DNA of 50,766 nucleotides from JBCCJA01 sp039045975. GTDB taxonomy: Bacteria; Planctomycetota; Planctomycetia; Planctomycetales; Planctomycetaceae. This document shows, in pieces, positions 36,050 through 43,788 of this stretch; the stretch's first letter is position 1, and every line of letters begins with the position of its first letter. Below the pieces are notes generated by a model. That model worked only from the letters and a program-made list of their open reading frames with translations, did no database searches and was not told the DNA's origin. The stretch covers positions 1 to 50,766 of the forward strand of contig JBCCJA010000023.1 of assembly GCA_039045975.1 (NCBI GenBank), written 5' to 3'. The translations under genes and the position numbers were made by a program.

Positions 36050-36517
36050 TCACTCGGCCGCGGCCGACGGCTTCGGGATTTCGATCTCCGAAAACCCCTG
36101 CGACTTCAGCTGCGTGTAGCCGGCTTTGATCGCCCGGACCTCGTAGCCCAGTGCCCGCAGTTTCGGGGCGGCCGCGAGGCAGCGGCCGCCCGACTTGCAG
36201 TGCAGGTAGACGATCATCTCGTCCGAGATGTTGTTGCGGAGGAAGCGGGCGAACGTCGCGTCGCCGTCCTTGGCCCGCAAGATCGACAGTGGCAGCGGCT
36301 TGGCGATCGCGAGATGGCCCGCGTTCCACTCGGACGGCTCGCGGACGTCGAGCAGCAACGCCCGCCCGGCGACGAGGTTCGCCCTCACGACGTCGAGCGA
36401 GTCGGCCGTGTGCCCCTGCGGTGTGACCGCCCCGGCGGGCGGCTTCGCGGCGGCTTGACCGGCGGCGAACAGAACGGCGAGGCACACAACGCAGCGGACG
36501 GCGGTCGCGACAGACAT
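36050..36517 (-). CDS. periplasmic rhodanese-like protein
   Basis: A 155-residue protein with a signal peptide (CVVCLAVLFAAGQAAA) and one rhodanese domain. The domain opens with RALLLDVREPSEWNAGHLA and has the active-site loop YLHCKSGGRC with Cys107, six residues long as in single-domain sulfurtransferases. Such proteins hold a persulfide on the Cys and move sulfur or reduce sulfur compounds outside the cytoplasm. It lies near the YeiH-type transporter, which has a proposed link to sulfur oxyanion export, so a shared sulfur role is possible but not shown. Confidence 0.9.
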   Translation of the reverse strand: MSVATAVRCVVCLAVLFAAGQAAAKPPAGAVTPQGHTADSLDVVRANLVAGRALLLDVREPSEWNAGHLAIAKPLPLSILRAKDGDATFARFLRNNISDEMIVYLHCKSGGRCLAAAPKLRALGYEVRAIKAGYTQLKSQGFSEIEIPKPSAAAE

Positions 36518-36580
36518 GAGCGGTTTCCGACAACGCGGGGGCGAACGCTGCGGAGCATAAACGATCGGCCGGCGTCGGCC

Positions 36581-36988
36581 TTAATTGCTTACGAGCCTGC
36601 GCTTCACGTCGGCCTGCAATCGCTCGTCGAGGTCGGTCACGACAAGGGCGTCGCCGTCGATGGAGGCGGCTTCGAGCCGCTCGATCCGGTCCCGGATCGG
36701 TCCGAGCGACGCCAGCCGGGGAAAGAGAAACAGCCACGCCACGGCCGCCGACCCGACGAACACCGCGAGCGTCATGCGGCCCGCATGACGGCCCTTCTCA
36801 TCCCCGCGAGGTGGTGGCCGTAAAGCCGGATCCGGGGGGGCCGGCCGGTCGCCGCGGGACGGCGGCGATAAATCTTCGCGGGCGGGTCGTCGGCGGATCG
36901 GTATCGCGGCTGTCGAACCCGGTTCCGCCGCGGCCCCCTCGCCCCGGCTCTCTTCTCCGGGTGCGAGGGAGCTTGAGTGCCCGCCCAT
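36581..36988 (-). CDS. small single-TM protein coupled to the YeiH-like gene
   Basis: If it starts at the ATG at 36988 this is 135 residues. That ATG shares one base with the upstream stop (TGATG), so translation can restart there. The N-terminal 70 residues are Pro/Arg/Glu/Gly-rich and probably unstructured. One helix follows at about 77-95 (MTLAVFVGSAAVAWLFLFPR), then a charged, coiled-coil-like tail (IRDRIERLEAASIDGDALVV). An alternative is the inner ATG just before the helix. The gene is only moderately secure because of the low-complexity start. Confidence 0.5.
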   Translation of the reverse strand: MGGHSSSLAPGEESRGEGAAAEPGSTAAIPIRRRPAREDLSPPSRGDRPAPPDPALRPPPRGDEKGRHAGRMTLAVFVGSAAVAWLFLFPRLASLGPIRDRIERLEAASIDGDALVVTDLDERLQADVKRRLVSN

Positions 36989-38319
36989 CACGACGCCGGG
37001 AACAGGATGACGAACATCACGTACGCCACGGCCAGCGTGAGCACGATGTTGAGCGTCTGCCCGCACGCGTAGAGCACGAGCGGCTTGCCCTTCGCGAGCA
37101 GGCCCCGCAGCTGCCGGAAGTCGGTTTCCAGCCCGATCGCGACGAACGCGAGACAGAAGCACCAGGCCCGCAACGTCTTCGTCGTCTTCGTCGCCGCGGT
37201 GACGATCTCTTCGCCCGCGGGCGCGTAAGCCGCTACCAGCGAGAACACGACCGATGCCCCGAGGAAGCCGAGTACGAACTTCGGGAACCGCTCCCAGACG
37301 ACGCCGAGCCCGGGCCGGTCACGCCCCTCGGCCGACTCGACGACCGTCACCCAGTAGGTCGCGACCGCGAACGCGATCACGCCGATGAGGACGTTCTGGA
37401 TCAGCTTGACGGTGATCGCGACGGCGGCGGCTTCTTCGCCGAGCGTCTCGCCCGCGGCGGCGACGGCGCCGCTGGAGTCGATCGTCCCGCCGATCCACGC
37501 CCCGGCCCAGCGGGCGTCCATGCCGGTGCCGACCGCGACGGCCGGGATCGCGAACATCATCACGGCCGTGAACAGCATCGAGATGCCGACGGCGAGGGAG
37601 AGTTCTTCTTTTTTGGCCTTACAGGCCGCGGCGGTCGCGATCGCGGCCGAGACGCCGCAGACCGACATGTCGGCCGAGACGACGACGTTCAGCGTCTTCG
37701 ATTCGATCCCGAGCACCTTCTGCCCGAACAGATAGGTCGCGACGAGGACGACCGGCGTCACCAGCCACGCGACGGCCATCCCCGGCGGGCCGAGCGCGAA
37801 CAGCTCCGCCAGCAGCAGCTCGCCGCCGTACAGCACGAGGCCGGTCTTGATGTACAGCTCGCCGCGGAGCGCGGGCCGCAGGTAACGCGGCACGCCGACG
37901 GTGTTGCTGATCGCGAGCCCGGCGAGGATCGCGAACAGCGGGTAGCTCAGCGACAGCGACTTCACGAACGCCTGCCCGCCGAGCACGAACGCGAGCGTCG
38001 CGAGCGCGAAAACGGTCAGAAACGCCGGGAAGAAGCCGAGCAGCCCAGGCGTCAGTGACCGGGCGGCCGTCCGGAACAGGCCCTGGAACACCGCGGCGGT
38101 GGTGAAGATCCCGGCCCAGATGCCCAGCGAGAGGCCTTCGACCGGCGAATTGATCCATGTGCCCGGCTTCGCGACGCCGCGAGCGAGCGGGTTCGCGACC
38201 GGGTCGAGCCCGGCGAACGCCGTCGCGACCAGCATCACCGCCAGCAGCCCGCCGCCGAGCCCGATCGCCCACAGGTCCTCGGTGCCGATCGGGGCCGGTT
38301 TCTGTTGTTTTTCACTCAT
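36988..38319 (-). CDS. yeiH: YeiH-family (UPF0324) putative sulfate/anion exporter
   Basis: The 443-residue membrane protein has about eleven helices and the Cons_hypoth698 pattern: ILAGLAISNTVGVPRYLRPA, LYIKTGLVLYGGELLL, VVVSADMSVCGVSAAIATAA and GTIDSSGAVAAAGETLGEEA. YeiH homologues are proposed to export sulfate formed from sulfonate or sulfite metabolism, but most are uncharacterised. The N-terminus is longer than in the E. coli protein by an extra membrane pair. It is divergent from rplS and coupled to the small membrane gene that follows. Confidence 0.88.
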   Translation of the reverse strand: MSEKQQKPAPIGTEDLWAIGLGGGLLAVMLVATAFAGLDPVANPLARGVAKPGTWINSPVEGLSLGIWAGIFTTAAVFQGLFRTAARSLTPGLLGFFPAFLTVFALATLAFVLGGQAFVKSLSLSYPLFAILAGLAISNTVGVPRYLRPALRGELYIKTGLVLYGGELLLAELFALGPPGMAVAWLVTPVVLVATYLFGQKVLGIESKTLNVVVSADMSVCGVSAAIATAAACKAKKEELSLAVGISMLFTAVMMFAIPAVAVGTGMDARWAGAWIGGTIDSSGAVAAAGETLGEEAAAVAITVKLIQNVLIGVIAFAVATYWVTVVESAEGRDRPGLGVVWERFPKFVLGFLGASVVFSLVAAYAPAGEEIVTAATKTTKTLRAWCFCLAFVAIGLETDFRQLRGLLAKGKPLVLYACGQTLNIVLTLAVAYVMFVILFPAS

Positions 38320-38391
38320 TGCCGGACCGTAGCGGGCGTGCCGGGCGATCGCGAACGCCAGTCGGCTCGCGACGGCCGAGATGCTCCTCGG

Positions 38392-38559
38392 TGGCCCGAC
38401 CTCCCGGTCGGGTCGCGTAGCGACAAGATGACCGGCCTTGGGGTTTCAAGGAGGCTAACCCGCGAGCGATGTCGTCGAGCATCGCGTCAACGGATCTGGC
38501 TCGCGGGGCCGCACGGAAGTCATCTTGTGCCTGCGGCACCCGACCGGGAGGTCGGGCCA
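38392..38559. repeat. 168-bp MITE-like element between yeiH and rplS
   Basis: Terminal arms 38392-38413 and 38538-38559 are perfect 22-bp reverse complements. A further ten matching bases follow inside (38423-38432 with 38519-38528), and a nested hairpin sits in the centre (38458-38467 with 38499-38508). The 328-base gap between the two divergent starts holds this element and otherwise nothing I can identify. Confidence 0.75.
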
Positions 38560-38647
38560 TTTAGTACAAGCCGACCTGGTCTGCGTTGAGTCGCGATTCG
38601 GACGCCGCTATTCTCCGCGGCCCGAAATTCGCTCACGAGTTGCTCCG

Positions 38648-39094
38648 ATGCAGCACCCTCTCCTCGATGCCGCCGAAAAGTCGTCGCTGCGTGCCGACGA
38701 ACTGAAGTTCGCGATCGGCGACACGGTCGACGTGCACTGCCGGATCCTCGAAGGCGACAAAGAGCGGATCCAGATCTTCAACGGCGTCGTCATCGCCCGG
38801 AAGCACGGCGGGGTCCGCGAGACGTTCACCGTCCGTCGCGTCGTCGCCGGCGAGGGCGTCGAGCGGACCTTCCCGGTCCACTCGCCGAAGATCGCGAAGC
38901 TGGTCGTGAAGCGGCACGGCCGCGTCCGGCGGGCGAAGCTGTTCTACCTGCGTGACCGCGTCGGCAAGGCGACCCGCCTCCGAGAGCGGCTGCCGAAGCC
39001 GTGGGAGGTCGAGGCCGCCGAGGCGACCTCGACGAAGGCGACCGGCAAAAAGCGGGCGAATAAGAAGTCGAAAAAGAAGAAGGCGGCCGAGTAG
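38648..39094 (+). CDS. rplS: 50S ribosomal protein bL19
   Basis: A 148-residue L19 starting at the ATG at 38648 (MQHPLLDAAEKSSLR). The signature is FAIGDTVDVHCRILEGDKER, then IQIFNGVVIARKHGGVRETF, VRRVVAGEGVERTFPVHSPK and VRRAKLFYLRDRVGKATRLR. L19 bridges the large and small subunits. The last 30 residues form an Ala/Lys-rich extension (KKRANKKSKKKKAAE) not found in the usual 115-residue protein. The upstream frame to 38525 runs through the repeat element and is not coding. The order rplS-yraN is common in bacteria. Confidence 0.95.
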   Translation: MQHPLLDAAEKSSLRADELKFAIGDTVDVHCRILEGDKERIQIFNGVVIARKHGGVRETFTVRRVVAGEGVERTFPVHSPKIAKLVVKRHGRVRRAKLFYLRDRVGKATRLRERLPKPWEVEAAEATSTKATGKKRANKKSKKKKAAE

Positions 39095-39122
39095 GCGAGC
39101 CCCGCGGCGTCAGCCCGGGGAT
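39094..39122. repeat. single-arm copy of the 28-bp repeat found between actDE and actF
   Basis: These 29 bases equal the left arm of the 15232-15378 element apart from one inserted base. The copy begins at the last base of the rplS stop and ends within the ATG assigned to yraN. No second arm is present. Confidence 0.7.
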
Positions 39123-39570
39123 GCGACCGGTGAACGGCGAACGACGACCTCTCTGGTCACGTCCGGCTGACCTGCTCCGGGGCGTCCGCAACAAGATCTT
39201 CGGCGACCGCGGCGAGCGAGCCGCGGTCGTTTTTTTGCGCCGAGCGGGCCTGAAGATCGTCGCGACGAACGTGCGGAACGTCGGCGGTGAGATCGACGTC
39301 ATCGCCCGAGACGGCGACGTGCTCGTGTTCGTCGAAGTGAAGACGCGGACGTCCGCGTTCGCCGGGACACCGGCCGAAGCGGTCACGGCCGACAAACGCC
39401 GTCGGCTGACGCGGGCGGCCGCCGCGGAGATGAAGCGTCGCCGCTGGCACGGCCGGCGGTGCCGGTTCGACGTGCTCGCGCTGTTGTGGCCCGAAGGCGA
39501 AGGGTCGCCCGACGTGACCCACTATCGCCACGCCTTCGAGGCCGACGATTCGGTCGGCCCGTTCGCCTGA
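39121..39570 (+). CDS. yraN: YraN family (UPF0102) nuclease-like protein
   Basis: A 149-residue protein with the YraN fold: GDRGERAAVVFLRRAGLKIV near 28-47, then GGEIDVIARDGDVLVFVEVK with Asp59, Glu72 and Lys74 of the PD-(D/E)xK nuclease site, and KRRRLTRAAAAEMKRR. The biochemical role is not firmly known; a DNA-repair or processing job is assumed. The ATG at 39121 lies in a dispersed repeat; a GTG at 39130 is an alternative start and would leave the fold intact. It follows rplS by 26 bases. Confidence 0.9.
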   Translation: MRPVNGERRPLWSRPADLLRGVRNKIFGDRGERAAVVFLRRAGLKIVATNVRNVGGEIDVIARDGDVLVFVEVKTRTSAFAGTPAEAVTADKRRRLTRAAAAEMKRRRWHGRRCRFDVLALLWPEGEGSPDVTHYRHAFEADDSVGPFA

Positions 39571-39721
39571 AGCCAACGTCGGTTCCGCGGCCCGGAAGTT
39601 CTTTTGAGAAGTCGGTCGAAAAGTCGTAACCGCGGCCAAGGCCGGCCCGCGGGCGGCGAATAGCGATCGGCCCGCCCGCGGGCCGTCGTCCCCGTTCATG
39701 CCCCGGTCCCGGAGTCTTCCG

Positions 39722-40639
39722 ATGCGTCACCGCTTTTCTGCCTTCGCCTTCGCCTTCGCCTTCGCCGCGTTCGTTCCCGCCGCGCTCGTTGCCGATGCCT
39801 CTGCCGACGAACTCGATTTTTCGGAGATCCCCGCCGACGCCGAATGGGTCGCCCATCTCGACGCCGAGGCGTTCCTCGACTCGAGGATCGGCGCGGCGTT
39901 GTTCGCGTGGTGGGACGAGTCGGGCGATTCGGGGAAGGCGCGGATGGTCGCCGAGCTGTTCTCGGTCGACCTCGAGGAAGACGTCCGGTCGGTGACGCTG
40001 TTCGACGACGGCTACGGCGAGGACGAGCAGGTCGTGCTGATCGACGCCGACGTCGACACCGACTGGCTGCTCCGCTTCGTCGCCTTCTTCCCGGACCACC
40101 GCATCGAGACGGTCGACGGCGTCGAGGTCCATTCCTGGTGGGACGAGGGCCGCAACCGGCCGGTGTTCGGGACGGTCGCGGACGAAGTCGTCGTCGTCGC
40201 GTCGACGGCGGCGGACGTCGCGTGGGCGGGCGGCGTGCTCGCGGGACGGTCCAAAAGTGTGGCCGACGCCCGGGGCCCGCTCGCCTTCGACGCGGCCGAC
40301 GCGATCGTCGCGGTCGGCTTCGGGCGTCCGCCGGCCGAGCGGCTGCCGAAAAGGATCGACCTGCCGGAAGGCGTTGGCCCGGTCAGCGTCTGCTTCGATC
40401 AGTCCGACGACGCGGTCCACATGATCGGACGCCTGGCCGCGGAGGCCGATGTCGTCCGCCGCGTCGAAGACGTCTGCCGCGGCGTGGTCGCGTTCGGCCG
40501 CATGATCGTCGGCGATGCGGCCGACGGGGCCGAATTGATCCGCGAACTGGCCGACGCGGCGTCGGTTCGTCGTGACGGCGACGCGGTCGTCGTCGAGACC
40601 CGTCTGTCCGAGGCGACGCTGTTCGATTCGGTCGAGTAG
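39722..40639 (+). CDS. hypothetical exported protein
   Basis: I use the ATG at 39722, seven bases after a GGAG site; an ATG at 39698 is also in frame. The 305-residue product has a signal peptide with an AFAFAFAFAA core, encoded by four tandem GCCTTC units, followed by an acidic mature chain. About 24-120 (ELDFSEIPADAEWVAHLDAE ... RSVTLFDDGYGEDEQVVLID) and the later IRELADAASVRRDGDAVVVE hint at a duplicated alpha/beta fold such as in DUF3352-like secreted proteins, but I cannot assign it. It is not obviously part of an operon. Confidence 0.7.
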   Translation: MRHRFSAFAFAFAFAAFVPAALVADASADELDFSEIPADAEWVAHLDAEAFLDSRIGAALFAWWDESGDSGKARMVAELFSVDLEEDVRSVTLFDDGYGEDEQVVLIDADVDTDWLLRFVAFFPDHRIETVDGVEVHSWWDEGRNRPVFGTVADEVVVVASTAADVAWAGGVLAGRSKSVADARGPLAFDAADAIVAVGFGRPPAERLPKRIDLPEGVGPVSVCFDQSDDAVHMIGRLAAEADVVRRVEDVCRGVVAFGRMIVGDAADGAELIRELADAASVRRDGDAVVVETRLSEATLFDSVE

Positions 40640-40792
40640 CGACGCGGTCGCCCGTTCGGTGAGTTGCCTCACAGTGGCGGAACGGCGGAGACACGACGCG
40701 GGGGCGCCGCTACGTTGCCGATGTCGTAAGAGCGACGGGTGGCGTAGCGTCTCTAACGACAAGGCCCCGAACCGATCTCGACACGGACGGTG

Positions 40793-41911
40793 ATGGCGAC
40801 GACCGATCGCGGCAGTCGGAAGATGAAGCGGGCGGCGATGTCGCTGCGGCAGCGGAGCCACGCGCTCGCGGCTCCGGCGGCCCAGCTGGCGGTGCTCGAA
40901 CGGCCCGTCGTGCGGCAGGCGCGGCCCGACGACGAAACCGTCGGCCGCGGCGTCGTCCGGTTCGACGACACGCTCGCCGAGCACGGGCTCGCCGGGCTGA
41001 AGGCGGGCCCGATCGAGACGTTGCAAGTCAACGTCGGCAAGCTCTGCAACATGACCTGCCGGCATTGCCACGTGGATGCCGGGCCCGACCGCAAGGCCGA
41101 GGTGATGTCCCGCGAGACGGCCGACGCCGTGCTCGACCTGCTGCGGCGGACTGACATCGGGACGCTCGACCTGACCGGCGGGGCGCCCGAGATGTGCCCC
41201 CAGTTCGAGCACCTCGTCACGACCGCCCGGTCGCTGGGGCGGCACGTCATCGACCGCTGCAACCTGACGATCCTGATGCTGCGGCGCTACGCCCACATGG
41301 CGGAATTCCTCGCGGAACATCAGGTCGAGATCGTCGCGTCCCTGCCGTGCTACACGGCCGAGAACACCGACGCGCAGCGGGGCGACGGGGTCTTCGACGA
41401 CTCGATCGCGGCGTTGAAGCTGTTGAACTCGCTCGGCTACGGGACCGACGGCGGCCCGGGGCTGACGCTCGTTTACAACCCCGGCGGGCCGAGCCTGCCG
41501 CCGCCGCAGGAGAAGCTCGAGGCCGATTACAAGACGCGGCTCCGCGAGGACTTCGGCATCGAATTCACCCGGCTGTTCACGATCACGAACATGCCGATCA
41601 GCCGTTTCCTGGAGGATCTACTCGAGCAGGGACGCTTCGACGAGTACATGGAAAAGCTCGTCGACGCGTTCAACCCGGCGGCAGCGGACGGCGTGATGTG
41701 CCGGTCGATGGTTTCGGTCAATTGGGACGGGCGGCTGTCGGACTGCGACTTCAACCAGATGCTTGATCTAGACCTCGGGGGCGGCCTGCCGCAGTATATA
41801 TCGGAGTTGGCTGATCCGTCGGTGCTCGCCGGGCGATCGGTCGTGACCGGGCGGCACTGTTACGGGTGCACCGCGGCGGCCGGTTCGGGCTGTCGCGGGG
41901 CGATCTCGTAG
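40793..41911 (+). CDS. arsS: arsenosugar biosynthesis radical SAM protein ArsS
   Basis: The 372-residue enzyme has the radical SAM motif CNMTCRHC with Cys85, Cys89 and Cys92, preceded by GPIETLQVNVGKL. It continues with LDLTGGAPEMCPQFEHLV, CNLTILML, ASLPCYTAENTDAQRGDGVF and TLVYNPGGPSLPPPQ, and ends in the Cys-rich MCRSMVSVNWDGRLSDCDFN / HCYGCTAAAGSGC segment that binds auxiliary cluster(s). ArsS attaches the adenosyl group of SAM to dimethylarsenite, the first committed step to arsenosugars. It normally works after ArsM; no arsM is in the window. The next four genes share its strand. GTG at 40790 is an alternative start. Confidence 0.9.
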   Translation: MATTDRGSRKMKRAAMSLRQRSHALAAPAAQLAVLERPVVRQARPDDETVGRGVVRFDDTLAEHGLAGLKAGPIETLQVNVGKLCNMTCRHCHVDAGPDRKAEVMSRETADAVLDLLRRTDIGTLDLTGGAPEMCPQFEHLVTTARSLGRHVIDRCNLTILMLRRYAHMAEFLAEHQVEIVASLPCYTAENTDAQRGDGVFDDSIAALKLLNSLGYGTDGGPGLTLVYNPGGPSLPPPQEKLEADYKTRLREDFGIEFTRLFTITNMPISRFLEDLLEQGRFDEYMEKLVDAFNPAAADGVMCRSMVSVNWDGRLSDCDFNQMLDLDLGGGLPQYISELADPSVLAGRSVVTGRHCYGCTAAAGSGCRGAIS

Positions 41912-41982
41912 GCGTCGGTCGGTCGCAAGAGGGCCCCCGGGGCGACCCGGGCAGGCGGGCCGACCTCCACGAGACCGGCACC

Positions 41983-43611
41983 GTGTCCCACCCGCCCGAG
42001 CGAGGCGTCCCGAGACGCCCGAAGAAACGACGACGCCCCGACCCGGCCGCCCGCCACGCCCGCGAGGACGACGCGGTCGCCGACCTGCTCGGGCCGGCCG
42101 ACGTGCCCGAGCCTCCGACCGAAGCGTCCTCGCCTCCCGCCGAACGGCGTGACGCGGGTCCTGGCGATGCCCTGGATCGCGACACGAGCATCTCCGCCGA
42201 CGAAACCGCCGGCGGGACGAAGCCGCTGATCGACGACGAGCACGAGGTCGGCGGGCTGCACGTCAAGGAGTACCAGCCCGAGCCGGAAGAGCCGGCCAGC
42301 TCCGTCCCCGACATGCCCGACCACCCGTCCGCGGGCGGCCTGCAAACCCGCGCGTACGAACCCGAGCCGCAACCGGTCGAGGCCGCCGATTCCGCCGCCG
42401 ACGGCCCCGGATACGACGGCGACCTGCACGCCGTTCGCGACGAACCTGTCGGCAAGAACGCAGCCGTCCGCCGGAAGCCGTCGAAAGAGAAAAAAGCGAA
42501 CAAGCCCGACGCGCCGGTCGATCCCGACGCCGGCCAGTCGGTCCGCGTGCGGGCGACGGCCGACGACGTCGAGCGGGCCGCCGCGGAGGCCGAGGCCGCC
42601 CGCGACGCCGCGATCGACGTCACGCTGCGGCCGCCGACCGACGACGTCGCCGCCCGCGGTTCGACCGTGCCTTGGACCGGCGTGGCGACGCTCGCGGTCG
42701 TGACCGCCTTCGGGTTCCTGAACGTCTTCCGGTTCTACGGCGACGCGTTGCCCGACGAATTGATCGACGCGCGGGCCGAGGTCGCCGCCGCCGAGGAGAA
42801 GCTCGAGTACTACAACGAGCTGCTCAGTCGGAACATGAACCCCGACACCGTCGGGAGGAAGCAGGCGCAGGTCGCCGAAGCCGAAGCGGTGGTCGCGGCC
42901 CGGACCGCGGCGGCCGACAAGGCGGAGTCGGACTTTCAGGCCCGGATGCTGGCGTTGGCCGAGCGGTGGGCCGCGGGCGGGGTGACGCACTGGGTCGGCG
43001 AGTACTTCGTATTGCTCGGCGCCGGCATGACGGGGCTGATGCGGCTGGGCCCGCTGACGGCGTCGTTCGGCTTCTTCTCCGACTTCACCGGCCGCGGGTC
43101 GGTGGCGGTCGTCGGGGTCGTCGCCGCGCTGGGCTGGGCGACGGCATCGCTGATGCTGGCGTTGATCGGGCGTTGGACGATCCGGGCGCCGCTGTGGATC
43201 TCGCGGAAGGCGCCGCCGTTCGGGCGATTCGACCGCCGGCTGGGCGTCGAGTGGCCTTGGGTCGCGTTCGCGGTGCGGCTGCTTCCGGGCGTGCCGAGCC
43301 TGCCGTTCGACGTGCTCGCCGGGCTGTTCGCGGTCAGCAAGTTGCGGCTGTTCGTCGCGTTCTTCGCCGGGTCGGTGATCGTGACGACGATGTGGGCTTC
43401 GGTCGGCGGGGACGCGGGTTCGATCCTCGCGGTACGGCTCGGCGAGGCCCGGCCGTCGGCCGGGACGCAGTGGGTGTGGTGCGGCGGCGGCTTCGCGGTG
43501 CTCGCGTTGCGTCTGACGCTGAGCGGCGCGTTGGCCGGCCTGTTCGCGAAACGGGTCAAAGAAAAAGCCGAAGACAAACAAGCGGACGAAGCCGTCGAGA
43601 CGGCGGTCTGA
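41983..43611 (+). CDS. membrane protein with repeats, coiled coil and VTT-like domain (paralogue 1)
   Basis: No good ATG exists; the GTG at 41983, 72 bases after arsS, is the best start and gives 542 residues. The N-terminal 225 residues are disordered, with three copies of a 28-residue repeat starting near 90, 118 and 146 (GGLHVKEYQPEPE, GGLQTRAYEPEPQ, GDLHAVRDEP). One helix at about 231-249 leads to a coiled coil (about 261-330, including SRNMNPDTVGRKQAQVAEAE). A polytopic part follows, with FDRRLGVEWPWVAFAVRLLP and GVPSLPFDVLAGLFAVSKLR, which fits the VTT/DedA re-entrant motif. It is a clear paralogue of the next gene. The role is unknown. Confidence 0.7.
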   Translation: MSHPPERGVPRRPKKRRRPDPAARHAREDDAVADLLGPADVPEPPTEASSPPAERRDAGPGDALDRDTSISADETAGGTKPLIDDEHEVGGLHVKEYQPEPEEPASSVPDMPDHPSAGGLQTRAYEPEPQPVEAADSAADGPGYDGDLHAVRDEPVGKNAAVRRKPSKEKKANKPDAPVDPDAGQSVRVRATADDVERAAAEAEAARDAAIDVTLRPPTDDVAARGSTVPWTGVATLAVVTAFGFLNVFRFYGDALPDELIDARAEVAAAEEKLEYYNELLSRNMNPDTVGRKQAQVAEAEAVVAARTAAADKAESDFQARMLALAERWAAGGVTHWVGEYFVLLGAGMTGLMRLGPLTASFGFFSDFTGRGSVAVVGVVAALGWATASLMLALIGRWTIRAPLWISRKAPPFGRFDRRLGVEWPWVAFAVRLLPGVPSLPFDVLAGLFAVSKLRLFVAFFAGSVIVTTMWASVGGDAGSILAVRLGEARPSAGTQWVWCGGGFAVLALRLTLSGALAGLFAKRVKEKAEDKQADEAVETAV

Positions 43612-43788
43612 CCGGTCGGTCTCCGCCGGTCATGCCGGCCTTGCCGGTTCTTATGAAAACGTTCGGGACGACGGCGGCGGGCCGGTCTCGTCGGCCGGGC
43701 GTCGCCGCGTCGTGTCGCCGCGTCTGGATTCGGACGGGCCGACGGCGAACACTACGCCGGACCGATCGTCAGCCGACCGCAGCTCCCC

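Noticed and set aside
39383..43581. Long minus-strand frames opposite arsS and the VTT-like genes (645 and 573 codons)
   Set aside because: Same cause; the plus-strand genes carry clear motifs (radical SAM cysteines, membrane helices), while the antisense products are low-complexity.
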